Shown: piece by piece, positions 56,613-64,000 of the stretch | Position numbering within the stretch: position 1 is the first letter of the stretch | Layout: every line of letters begins with the position of its first letter | From: CAWHQZ01 sp963831645 | GTDB lineage: Bacteria > Pseudomonadota > Alphaproteobacteria > Rhizobiales > Aestuariivirgaceae | Assembly: GCA_963831645.1 (NCBI GenBank) | Contig: CAWHQZ010000009.1 | Span: forward strand, 248,001 to 312,000 | Length of the DNA: 64,000 bases | Reading direction: 5' to 3' | Notes under the pieces: model-generated | Database searches by the model: none | What the model saw: the letters and a program-made list of their open reading frames with translations, nothing else | Told to the model about the DNA's origin: nothing | Program-made: the position numbers and the translations under genes

Positions 56613-57830
56613 ATGGACGATGCCGTGCTGGCCGAACTTGCCAATCAGGTCGCCGAGGCGGGACTCGCGGGTGAGACCGAAACGTCCCTGGTGACCGGAT
56701 TCTGTGATCGCGCGCTCGCCGCCGGTCTGCCGTTAGCTCGCGCCACGGTCGGTGTGGATACGCTGCACCCAACCTATGAAGGAGTGTTCCGGACCTGGCA
56801 GCGCAGCGCAGGCGAAACCATATCGGCCGCATACGGCAGGCCTACAGACGCCGACGAGTCGACTATCCAGCTTTGGCAAGGAAGTCCCTTCTATCATCTG
56901 CTTCAAACGGGTGAATCCCTGTTGCGACGGAAGCCAACCGGAGCCAACGAAGTCGAGTTCAACATTCTGCCCGAGCTTCGCGCCGCCGGCATGACCGACT
57001 ACGTGGCGATCGTGAACCGGATAGCCGGAGAGCGGGTTATCGGTGACATGGATTGCGTATATTCATCCTGGGCGACGGATTATCCGGAAGGCTTCGAGGA
57101 CCACCATGTGACGGCGCTGCGCCGGCTGACGCCCCATCTGGCGCTGGCGATAAAGTCGGCCTCTCTCGCCCGCATCGCCGGCACTCTCGTCGAAACCTAC
57201 CTTGGGCGCGATGCGGGCCGACAGGTATTGAGTGGCCGCATCGCCCGGGGCGTTGCCGACCGTATCGAGGCAGTCCTGTGGTTCAGCGATCTTCGCGGCT
57301 TTACCCAGATTACCGATAGTGCCGCTCCCGATCAGGTAATCCCTCTGCTCAACGATTATGCCGACGTCATCGTCTCGTCCATTCATAACGCGGGTGGCGA
57401 CGTGCTGAAACTGATGGGCGACGGCATTCTCGCGATATTTACGACTGGAGATCGCGCCGAGGCCTGCGATGCCGCGCTGGTTGCCGCGGGAGCCGCCCGG
57501 CGCGGGCTAACCGCGCTCAACCTCAGGCGCGCCGCTGACGGCCTGCCGGTCACCGACATGTATATCGGCCTCGGAGTCGGTGAGGTTTACTATGGTAACG
57601 TCGGCAGCAAGGAACGACTCGATTTCACGGTCATCGGCCCAGCGGTCAACGAGGTAAGCCGCATTGCCGACATGTGCGGCTCGATCGATCAGCCGGTACT
57701 CATCTCCTCTGCCTTTGCCGCGGCTGCCCGCGACAGCAGCAGCCGGTTCGTTTCGGTCGGCCGCTACGCGCTGCGCGGTGTGGCCAGGCCACAGGAACTG
57801 TTCACGCTTGACCCTGATCGGACCGAGTGA
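56613..57830 (+). CDS. Class III adenylate/guanylate cyclase, intact
   Basis: A 405-residue cytosolic protein. The C-terminal cyclase domain begins near residue 215 with metal-binding D226 (FSDLRGFT) and D270 (LMGDGILAIF). The later DFTVIGPAVNEVSRI supplies the substrate and transition-state Asn/Arg region. The N-terminal 190 residues have no domain I recognise, but the EHH/PHLALAI-type helical ending resembles signalling linkers. It should make cAMP or cGMP, and is complete in contrast with the remnant cyclase at 41426-42375. Confidence 0.9.
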   Translation: MDDAVLAELANQVAEAGLAGETETSLVTGFCDRALAAGLPLARATVGVDTLHPTYEGVFRTWQRSAGETISAAYGRPTDADESTIQLWQGSPFYHLLQTGESLLRRKPTGANEVEFNILPELRAAGMTDYVAIVNRIAGERVIGDMDCVYSSWATDYPEGFEDHHVTALRRLTPHLALAIKSASLARIAGTLVETYLGRDAGRQVLSGRIARGVADRIEAVLWFSDLRGFTQITDSAAPDQVIPLLNDYADVIVSSIHNAGGDVLKLMGDGILAIFTTGDRAEACDAALVAAGAARRGLTALNLRRAADGLPVTDMYIGLGVGEVYYGNVGSKERLDFTVIGPAVNEVSRIADMCGSIDQPVLISSAFAAAARDSSSRFVSVGRYALRGVARPQELFTLDPDRTE

Positions 57831-58062
57831 CCTGTGAGACAAGATCGACTAAAGTTGCGGTTGGTTGGCGTTTGACAGTGTTTTCACGAGATCACTCGCG
57901 CGAGCCTTCCGCCAAATCTGTAAGTCTCCAACAACTTGCCTCAAAATCGCCCCAAAGCGGCAGAGAGGTGCGACATAGTCTGGCGTAAGACACGCAGTAC
58001 GTGACAGAATGAGTGCGGTAGACACGGCACGTGAGGCAGTGCCGTGTTGGTGGGGTGCGGCA

Positions 58063-60104
58063 ATGAAGGGTGCAGGCGTCAAGGAAGCTGCGAAACAGGC
58101 ACCGGCACGATCCAATCGATCCGCGAGCGCCAGGGAACGGAAGCAGGAACGTCCAGAAAAGGTTGCCGCGGGCCAGCCGAAAGGGCCGGATAGCGACGAC
58201 AAATCGAAGACAAGTCTGTTGAGCCGGCGAGCAATGTGCTTCCAGAGGCGGATAACGAGGAGATTTTCGTCTCCGAACCAACTCAGAGTCCGCTGGCACC
58301 GGCCGAATGGCCGCCTCTGCCGCATGAGACGGTGAGGAACACGCGGCGCGAATGGGAACCGCCCGTCCCGCGTCGAGCAATGGCGAGCTGGTACATGGGA
58401 GTCGCGCTGTGTTTGCTGGGCTCGGGCTACATAGCCTACAACTTGTTGAACGAAGGACCGCATGCCGGCGACAGCAACGCCCCTGCGGCAGTCGAAAGCC
58501 AAGCCGCTGCCAAGAAATCCCAGCCGAGACCGAAAGGAGAAACGATCTACAAATTCTCCGACCGCGAATAACGTAACTCCACTGCCCACAGTCGCTCCAA
58601 CCGCCCAGAATGTGGTTCAGCCGGTGCAGCCAGACGAAGCATTGGAAGCGCCCCAGACCTCGGTGGACGCTACCGTGCCCTTGGCCCCCCCTCCTGTCCT
58701 TCAACCAGAAAACGCTGCGGAACCGTCCCAGATCTCCTCTACCGCTCCTGTGCCCTCTGCCCCTCGCCCCGTCCTCCAACCGGAGAACGCTGCGGAACCG
58801 TCCCAGACCTCCTCCACCGCTCCTGTGCCCTCTGCCTCTCGCCCCGTCCTCCAACCAGAAACCGCTGCGGAACCGTCCCAGACCCCCTTCACCGCTCCTG
58901 TGCCCTCTGCCCCTCGCCCCGTCCTCCAACCAGCAATCGCTGCGGAACCGGCCCAGACCTCCTCTACCGCTCCGGTGCCCTCTGCCTCTCCCCCCGTCCT
59001 CCAATCGGAGAACGCTGCGGAATCGGCCCAGACCTCCTCTACCGCGCCGGTGCCCTTTGCCCCTCCCCCAGACAGAAGCTGTGGAACCGGCCCAGACTTC
59101 GGTGGCTGAGCCAGAACCCTTTGCACCTCCCACTCCTCGCCTCCCCCCACCGGTCACCACACCCGAAGCGCAGCGCGCAGTGCTTGAGCCGGCGACAGCG
59201 GCACCTCTCCGGATGTGCCGCCAACTACCGCTCCCGAACCGGAGGAAGCCGCAGATAAGGGCATGATCGCAGCAGCTGGAGATTCTGCCCCAGATATCAC
59301 TCCGCCCCCGGTGGCGAGCTTGAAGGTGATCCGCGATTGTCAGCAGTGTCCCGAGCTCGTTGTGATTCCGGCAGGCAGGTTTCTCATGGGTTCGACGCCG
59401 GCCGAACGAGGGCATCAGCCACATGAGGGTCCGCAGCATGAAGTTGCTATCGGTGCCTTTTGCCATCGGTCGCTACGAAGTCACCTTTCTCGAATGGGAC
59501 ATGTGCGTGAGCGACGGCGGCTGCCGGCATCAGGCGCCCGACGAGGGATGGGGTCGCAACAACAGGCCGGCGATCAACGTTTCCTGGAAAGATGTCGCCG
59601 AACAGTTTCTGCCGTGGCTCGCCCGCAAGTCCGGCAGGTCCTATCGGCTGCCGAGCGAGGCGGAATGGGAATATGCGGTACGTGCCGGCGCGGTTCAGTC
59701 GCCCCGCGCTGCATACGGCGTTGCCAGCGAAGCAGGTCATCTTTGTGGATTTGCCAATGCGGCCGAGGATGCCGCACAAGGGTCCGGCACAACGTGGAAG
59801 GGCATCGACTGCAGTGACGGCTTTGTGAATACGGCACCCGTAGGTTCATTCAAGCCGAACCCATGGGGGCTCCACGACCTGGCAGGGAATGTCTGGGAAT
59901 GGGTAGAGGACTGCTGGAATGACAGCTATGGATCTGCGCCCGCCGATGGCTCGGCCTGGACATCCGGCGATTGCGGTTTCCGTGTCGTTCGCGGCGGCTC
60001 ATGGTCCAGCGATGTGGAAAAGGCGCGCGCCGCCGACCGGGGCTGGAACCGGCCGGACGGCCGCAGTCGCGTCGATCGGCTTTCGCGTTGCAAGAAATCT
60101 GTGA
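58063..60104 (+). pseudogene. Membrane-anchored protein with proline-rich repeats and FGE-sulfatase-like domain, multiply frameshifted
   Basis: Pieces in successive frames make one long protein. They are a charged N-terminus (58063-58235), a cytoplasmic segment and a TM helix (MASWYMGVALCLLGSGYIAY, about 58380), five 25-residue Pro/Ala/Ser repeats (58696-59070), a further proline-rich stretch, then a formylglycine-generating-enzyme-type C-lectin fold (VIPAGRFLMGSTPAERGHQP, YRLPSEAEWEYAVRAG, GLHDLAGNVWEWVEDCWN, FRVVRGGSWSSD) ending GFRVARNL at 60104. At least six indels are needed. The catalytic Cys pair of true FGE is not evident. It lies 42 bases before the PGB-PotF gene. Confidence 0.78.
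58696..59070 (+). repeat. Five tandem 75-bp coding repeats
   Basis: Five in-frame units of 25 residues (pattern VLQPENAAEPSQTSSTAPVP plus SAPRP) run without interruption from 58696 to 59070. Units vary at a few positions, mostly Pro/Ser swaps. They form the periplasmic linker of the FGE-like protein. The length of such a repeat is prone to slippage and to assembly error. Confidence 0.92.
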
Positions 60105-60146
60105 CTTGGCGATATTGGCCGACGATTTAGTGGAGGGTCACTGAGA

Positions 60147-61775
60147 ATGCGGAGACAAAGAGTTCTTCTCCCGAACTTCCTCATCGCTGCTTGCCTGGTG
60201 GTAGCCATGGCGCCGGCAGCCCTGGCGCAGGGCATGCGCTCGGTCACCGATCCCGCCACCTCGGCGGCCCCCACTCCGACAACCACGAGCGCTCCGGCTG
60301 ACCCCGCCCTATCCGGCAGCAGGCAGGTTGGGACCATTCAGAGGCTGCTGCGTCGGCTTGGCTATCTCAACGATGCCGACATGACTCGCGAGATGGATAA
60401 CGTCACCAAGTTCGCAACCTCACTTTTCCTTGCGGACATCAAGCGTCCCCCGACCATTCCTGATTCCGAAACACTGATGCGGCTGTTGTTCAGCACCGTG
60501 TGGGCCAAGGAAGGTTGGGCCACCGGAACGGCAAAGGGTCAGGAACTGGTGGTCGAGCCTGCGAAGGTACGGGCTGCGCAGGAAGCGCTGGCAAAGATGA
60601 ATTATGACCCAGGCCCAACCGATGGCGTGTTCGGCCCGGCGACCCTTTCGTCAGTGGAGCTTTTCCAGGAAGACAACGGCATGAGGGTCGATGGTTTGCT
60701 CACCCGCAATACCAATGAGGCCATCCTGCGCGGCCTTGTGCTGCTGGGGCAGAAGCCGCGAGGCGAAGTCAGGATTCTCAATTGGCCGGACTATGTCGAT
60801 CCCGCGGTGCTCGAAACCTTCGAGAGGGAGACAAAGATCAAGGTTATCCATGAAGTGTTCGAGAGCTCTGATGAAACCAAGGAGTTGTTGCTCGCAAAGT
60901 CGTCGAAATACGACATCATCGTTCAGCCCGGCTATCAGCTGAGACCGGTCTTGGACAAGGAAGGACTGGTCCAGATCATCGATAAAACGCGTTTGTCGAA
61001 CGTCGGCAATCTCGACCCGGAAGCGCTGCGCTTCACTGACGATCTCGATCCCGGCAATGCGCACTCGATCCCCTACATGTGGGGCACTGTCGGTATCGGG
61101 GTCAACGAAGAGTTGGTCAGAAAGTTGGTGCCCGGAGCGAAGATCGACAGTCTGGCAATGTTCCTGGATCCCAAGGTGGCCAAGTCGCTGTCGGCTTGCG
61201 GTCTGGCGTTCATCGATGAACCCACTGATGTCCTTCCGGCCCTCGTGGCTTACGTCGGCGGCGACCTCCGCAAGATCGGCGTCGCCGACATCGAAGCGGT
61301 CGATCAGGCTCTCACTCGTGTGGCAGCGTTTGTCACGGTCGTCCCGGCCGATCGCTTCATCGACGAGGTTTCGCAAGGCAAATATTGTGCAGCGATCGGC
61401 TATTCCGGTGACGTGTTCCTGGCCCGCGATGCCGCCGAGGAGGCCAAGAAAGGCAAGCTCACCTATCACGTCCCATCCGAGGGAAGTCAGCTGTGGTTCG
61501 ACCTTCTCGTGATTCCGGCCGAAGCCCGCAATGTCGAGGCCGCCTACGAGTTCATAAATTTTCTGCTGAAACCTGAAATCGCCGCCGCCAATACCAACCA
61601 TGTCCAATACGCCAACCCCAACACCGCATCGGCGCCTTACATCGACAAAGCGCTCTTGAACGAGCCTGGGCTTTATCCGCCTGCGGACGTTCGCGAGCGT
61701 TTGGCGGTGCTGACGCCGCTCACTTCCAACGTCGAAGCGGAACTGCAGCGCGTGTGGGCGAAACTGCGCAAGTAA
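60147..61775 (+). CDS. Peptidoglycan-binding domain fused to PotF-like binding protein
   Basis: A 542-residue exported protein: a signal peptide (cleavage about residue 27, ALAQG), a Thr/Ala/Pro linker, a helical segment with two PG-binding-like modules (about 62-200; the clearest is AQEALAKMNYDPGPTDGVFG, then VELFQEDNGMRVDGLLT), then from about 208 a spermidine/putrescine-binding-protein-like domain (GEVRILNWPDYVDPAVLETF, YDIIVQPGYQLRPVLDKEGL, PYMWGTVGIGVN). ABC permeases are absent nearby. The fusion suggests a cell-wall-tethered polyamine-type binding protein, possibly a sensor or scaffold rather than a transporter subunit. Confidence 0.85.
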   Translation: MRRQRVLLPNFLIAACLVVAMAPAALAQGMRSVTDPATSAAPTPTTTSAPADPALSGSRQVGTIQRLLRRLGYLNDADMTREMDNVTKFATSLFLADIKRPPTIPDSETLMRLLFSTVWAKEGWATGTAKGQELVVEPAKVRAAQEALAKMNYDPGPTDGVFGPATLSSVELFQEDNGMRVDGLLTRNTNEAILRGLVLLGQKPRGEVRILNWPDYVDPAVLETFERETKIKVIHEVFESSDETKELLLAKSSKYDIIVQPGYQLRPVLDKEGLVQIIDKTRLSNVGNLDPEALRFTDDLDPGNAHSIPYMWGTVGIGVNEELVRKLVPGAKIDSLAMFLDPKVAKSLSACGLAFIDEPTDVLPALVAYVGGDLRKIGVADIEAVDQALTRVAAFVTVVPADRFIDEVSQGKYCAAIGYSGDVFLARDAAEEAKKGKLTYHVPSEGSQLWFDLLVIPAEARNVEAAYEFINFLLKPEIAAANTNHVQYANPNTASAPYIDKALLNEPGLYPPADVRERLAVLTPLTSNVEAELQRVWAKLRK

Positions 61776-62188
61776 GAGAGCAACTCCCCGGCGTCGATTT
61801 CGGCGCCATGGCGGGAAAGCAACACTTCGGTTTTTTTGGCCGCCGCGGCTGGCGCGGGTCCCCCTGTCGTGCAAAATGGAGCCAGCAGTTGCAGGGGATT
61901 CGGGGGAAGTGCAGGGCGTGCAGGTGCGGGACTAGTTCCTGCCGTTTGTGCCGCCGTGTTCCGCTGGCAAGCCGCAACTGAACGTTTACTACCGTTAACC
62001 ATTGGTTAACGGCGAGTCTCTAGCGTGTTTCATGTTGCTAACAAGCACCGTGTCAGACTGCTTGGAACCGTGAGGGAGTGATCCGATGGAGGTTACCATC
62101 GAAATATCCATCCCGGGGCCTGCCTGATGGAAGGACTTGGCCAACAACCTCCAGAGGCGGCGCCTCGGATATCGAGACGGAGGTTGCA
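61776..62188. other. Intergenic region with a CtrA-type box
   Basis: No gene is recognisable in these 413 bases. The stretch holds the palindrome described separately at 61992-62012, and a long leader to the secreted-protein gene. Confidence 0.4.
61995..62010 (+). promoter_or_regulatory. Perfect CtrA-binding site (TTAA-N7-TTAAC)
   Basis: TTAA at 61995-61998 and TTAAC at 62006-62010 are separated by exactly seven bases, matching the alphaproteobacterial CtrA consensus. The site sits inside a perfect palindrome with 9-base arms (CCGTTAACC, ATT, GGTTAACGG; 61992-62012). It lies 179 bases upstream of the secreted-protein gene at 62189. Binding is inferred from the sequence match. Confidence 0.6.
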
Positions 62189-62509
62189 ATGTTTCCTAAG
62201 GACGTACACAGACTATTGAAATGCCTGGTCGGCGCGGTCGCTTTGTTGGCGACGGGCGCGGCACAGTCGCAGGCGCAATCGATCGCCTGCGGCAAGCACG
62301 ATGCCATCGTTGCTGCCCTCAAGAGCCACTATCAGGAAAATCGGCAGGCGATTGGACTCGCTGCAACGGCCGGCGTGGTTGAACTCTATGTGTCGGAAGC
62401 CGGGACGTGGACGATGATCGTCACGACACCGGCCGGCCAGACCTGCATTGCCGCCGCTGGACGGGCCTGGCAAAGCACGCCAACGGTCAAGGCCGAAACC
62501 AACACTTAA
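62189..62509 (+). CDS. Small exported protein of unknown function
   Basis: A 106-residue protein from the ATG at 62189 with a signal peptide (LLKCLVGAVALLATGAAQSQ, cleavage about AQSQAQ). The mature part has an IACGKHDAIVAALKSHYQEN helix and a two-strand GTWTMIVTTPAGQTCIAAAG. Such proteins occur widely in Rhizobiales as uncharacterised secreted or periplasmic proteins; the two cysteines may pair. It is downstream of the CtrA box. Confidence 0.75.
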   Translation: MFPKDVHRLLKCLVGAVALLATGAAQSQAQSIACGKHDAIVAALKSHYQENRQAIGLAATAGVVELYVSEAGTWTMIVTTPAGQTCIAAAGRAWQSTPTVKAETNT

Positions 62510-62511
62510 TC

Positions 62512-62570
62512 TAGTTGGAGCACGTCTCGGAAACTGTACACGCCTTTCCGGGAAGAAGATGCTCCAACTA
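62512..62570. repeat. Palindromic repeat element (rhizobial intergenic type)
   Basis: The outer arms TAGTTGGAGCA (62512-62522) and TGCTCCAACTA (62560-62570) are exact complements, and inner arms CGGAAA (62528-62533) and TTTCCG (62545-62550) pair as well. This forms one long interrupted hairpin between convergent genes. The GAGCA...CGGAAA...TTTCCG...TGCTC layout resembles the dispersed palindromes of Rhizobiales genomes. It may also act as a two-way terminator. Confidence 0.6.
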
Positions 62571-62601
62571 TTTCATCGCGTGCCTCCCCAGACGCTACGC
62601 A

Positions 62602-63111
62602 TCAGCTCAGCGCCGGGCGGGGCGAGGTTTCCGCTTCGGGATTGTCTTTAACAGACCCTGTCGGTTGGAGTGCTTTGGCCCGTTCTTCAAAAGCCGTCAT
62701 GATCTTGCGGGCGGCATAGTCGAACATTCCGGACAGCAGCAACCGCAGCATTCGACTTGCCATTACATAGTCGATGCGAAAGATGACATCGGTACCCTCC
62801 GGAATGGGCTGTAGGATCCACCTGTTGTCCAACCGTTTGAAGGGTGAGGTATGGGATGTGGCCGTTACCGTCAGGGCGCGCGGATCTGCGATGACATCGC
62901 ACCTGAGCCGCTCCGAAATGGCGAGTCGGTGGTAGGTAATGGAAAGTTCCGCTGCAAAGCTCGCAACACCTTCCCCGTCGACGGTACGGTTCCAGACGCG
63001 CGACTGATCGCACAGCGGCAGGAACTCCTTGTAGGCTTCGACATCGGCGACGATTGCGTACAGATGGGCGGGCCGGTAAGGCATGCGCCGCGCGACGGTG
63101 TAGATCGTCAT
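62602..63111 (-). CDS. START-fold protein, Coq10/RatA type
   Basis: The 169-residue protein matches the polyketide-cyclase/START family of bacterial Coq10 and RatA (YRPAHLYAIVADVEAYKEFL, LDNRWILQPIPEGTDVIFRI, FEERAKAL). Mitochondrial-type Coq10 delivers ubiquinone to the respiratory chain; RatA in E. coli is said to block 70S assembly. Alphaproteobacterial members next to lipA are best regarded as Coq10-like. It overlaps lipA by four bases, so the genes are coupled. Confidence 0.88.
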   Translation of the reverse strand: MTIYTVARRMPYRPAHLYAIVADVEAYKEFLPLCDQSRVWNRTVDGEGVASFAAELSITYHRLAISERLRCDVIADPRALTVTATSHTSPFKRLDNRWILQPIPEGTDVIFRIDYVMASRMLRLLLSGMFDYAARKIMTAFEERAKALQPTGSVKDNPEAETSPRPALS

Positions 63112-64000
63112 CCCCGCCGAGCCCGTGCCTGGCGCAGCCGTGCGAAGTCGTCGCCGGCATGATGGGAGGAGCGGGTCAGCGGGCTTGCCGATACCATGAG
63201 AAAACCGCGCGCGTACGCCAGGACGGCGAGGGACCTGAACTCCTCAGGCGGCACGAACCGATCGATCGCAGCATGCTTACGGGTTGGCTGAAGATACTGA
63301 CCGATGGTGATGAAATCGACGTCGGCCGAGCGCATGTCGTCCATCACCTGCTGCACCTCTTCACGTTTCTCGCCGAGGCCGACCATGATGCCTGACTTGG
63401 TATAGAGGGAAGGCTCGAGTTCCTTTGCGCGTTGCAGCAGGCGCAATGAATGGAAGTACCGTGCTCCCGGCCGGATGGTCGGGTAGAGCGATGGCACGGT
63501 CTCGAGATTGTGATTGAAGATATCGGGCCCGGCAGCGATTACCACCTCGAGCGCGCCGTCCTTGCGCAGAAAATCAGGGGTGAGAAGCTCTACTGTTGTT
63601 TCCGGCGAGGCTGCGCGGATCGCCGCCACGGTCAAGGCGAAATGCCGTGCCCCGCCGTCTTCCAGATCGTCACGATCGACTGACGTGATGACCGCATGCG
63701 CCAGGCCCATGCGGGCGACTGCCTCGCCTACTCTGCAGGGTTCGGTCGCGTCGAGCGCTTCCGGCAAACCGGTGCGCACATTGCAAAACGCACAGGCGCG
63801 CGTGCAGGTATCACCCATCAGCATGAAGGTCGCATGCTTCTGCGACCAGCACTCGCCAATGTTGGGGCAGCTCGCCTCCTCGCAGACGGTTACGAGATTG
63901 TGATTGCGCACGATCTCGCGGGTCGCGAAGTATTGTGGCGAGCCCGGCGCCTTGACCCGAATCCACTCCGGCTTGCGCAGCAAGGGTGTGTCGGGATTGC
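63108..64000 (-). CDS. lipA: Lipoyl synthase, N-terminus beyond the window
   Basis: LipA inserts two sulfurs into octanoyl groups on E2 and GcvH domains. Both iron-sulfur cluster motifs are visible: CEEASCPNIGECW (auxiliary cluster) and CTRACAFCNV (radical-SAM CxxxCxxC). The C-terminal arginine-rich tail ends HAGDDFARLRQARARRG. The frame is open to 64000 with the usual NPDTPLLRKPEWIRVKAPGS preceding the first in-window ATG, so the true start lies outside. Confidence 0.95.
   Translation of the reverse strand, partial: NPDTPLLRKPEWIRVKAPGSPQYFATREIVRNHNLVTVCEEASCPNIGECWSQKHATFMLMGDTCTRACAFCNVRTGLPEALDATEPCRVGEAVARMGLAHAVITSVDRDDLEDGGARHFALTVAAIRAASPETTVELLTPDFLRKDGALEVVIAAGPDIFNHNLETVPSLYPTIRPGARYFHSLRLLQRAKELEPSLYTKSGIMVGLGEKREEVQQVMDDMRSADVDFITIGQYLQPTRKHAAIDRFVPPEEFRSLAVLAYARGFLMVSASPLTRSSHHAGDDFARLRQARARRG

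Noticed and set aside
57892..59466. Long minus-strand frame with Gly/Arg repeat units
   Set aside because: It is the antisense of the 75-bp coding repeats. The plus strand carries recognisable TM and FGE-domain sequence, so this is a shadow.

Overview
The window comes from a GC-rich alphaproteobacterium, most likely in the Hyphomicrobiales (Rhizobiales). The supporting signs are the order of the ribosomal and RNA polymerase genes, two tuf copies, the lipA-RatA/Coq10 gene order, DUF1127 and DUF2092 proteins, a perfect CtrA-type box, and a rhizobial-style palindromic repeat. I cannot name a genus.

1-24.8 kb is core information processing, nearly all on the minus strand. In transcription order it holds tRNA-Tyr, tRNA-Gly, tuf copy 2, tRNA-Trp, secE, nusG, rplK, rplA, rplJ, rplL, rpoB and rpoC. 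A plus-strand VOC-family gene follows, then the str/S10 operon (rpsL, rpsG, fusA, tuf copy 1, rpsJ, rplC, rplD, rplW, rplB, rpsS, rplV), which runs off the left edge. rpoC has an in-frame TAG just before its catalytic NADFDGD motif. On the other side lie rlmB, a DinB-like protein, an atypical SDR and tRNA-Thr.

24.9-31.7 kb is a regulatory and envelope region: a lone receiver protein, a broken AraC-type regulator, an L,D-transpeptidase, a DUF2092 protein with a secreted His/Gly-rich partner, a histidine kinase whose periplasmic domain carries a c-heme CxxCH motif, a DUF1127 protein and a MOSC protein.

31.7-45.5 kb is a catabolic island. One minus-strand operon encodes a D-apionate-lactonase-like enzyme, a DadA-like D-amino-acid oxidoreductase, and an ABC importer (binding protein plus two permeases, no ATPase). 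Divergent from it are a frameshifted D-threonine-aldolase/D-serine-dehydratase-like gene and a RidA deaminase. Further on are a fasciclin protein, a wrecked adenylate cyclase, a frameshifted GMC oxidoreductase and an enolase-superfamily dehydratase.

45.6-52.8 kb is a compact six-gene operon for a membrane complex related to hydrogenase-4 and complex I. Its large subunit lacks the [NiFe]-ligating cysteines and there is no ferredoxin-type subunit, so it fits the energy-converting hydrogenase-related (Ehr) group rather than a hydrogenase.

52.9-64 kb holds an XRE-cupin regulator, a frameshifted ammonium transporter with a small membrane protein, a cupin, an intact class III cyclase, and a pair of envelope genes that I find the least familiar: a membrane-anchored, proline-repeat, formylglycine-generating-enzyme-like protein (heavily frameshifted) and a peptidoglycan-binding/PotF-like fusion. 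A CtrA box, a secreted protein, a palindromic repeat, a RatA/Coq10-like protein and the lipA end close the window.

Seven accessory genes appear frameshifted, yet the coding sense resumes cleanly after each shift. That points either to recent decay or to base-calling errors in this assembly. The distinction affects several claims below.
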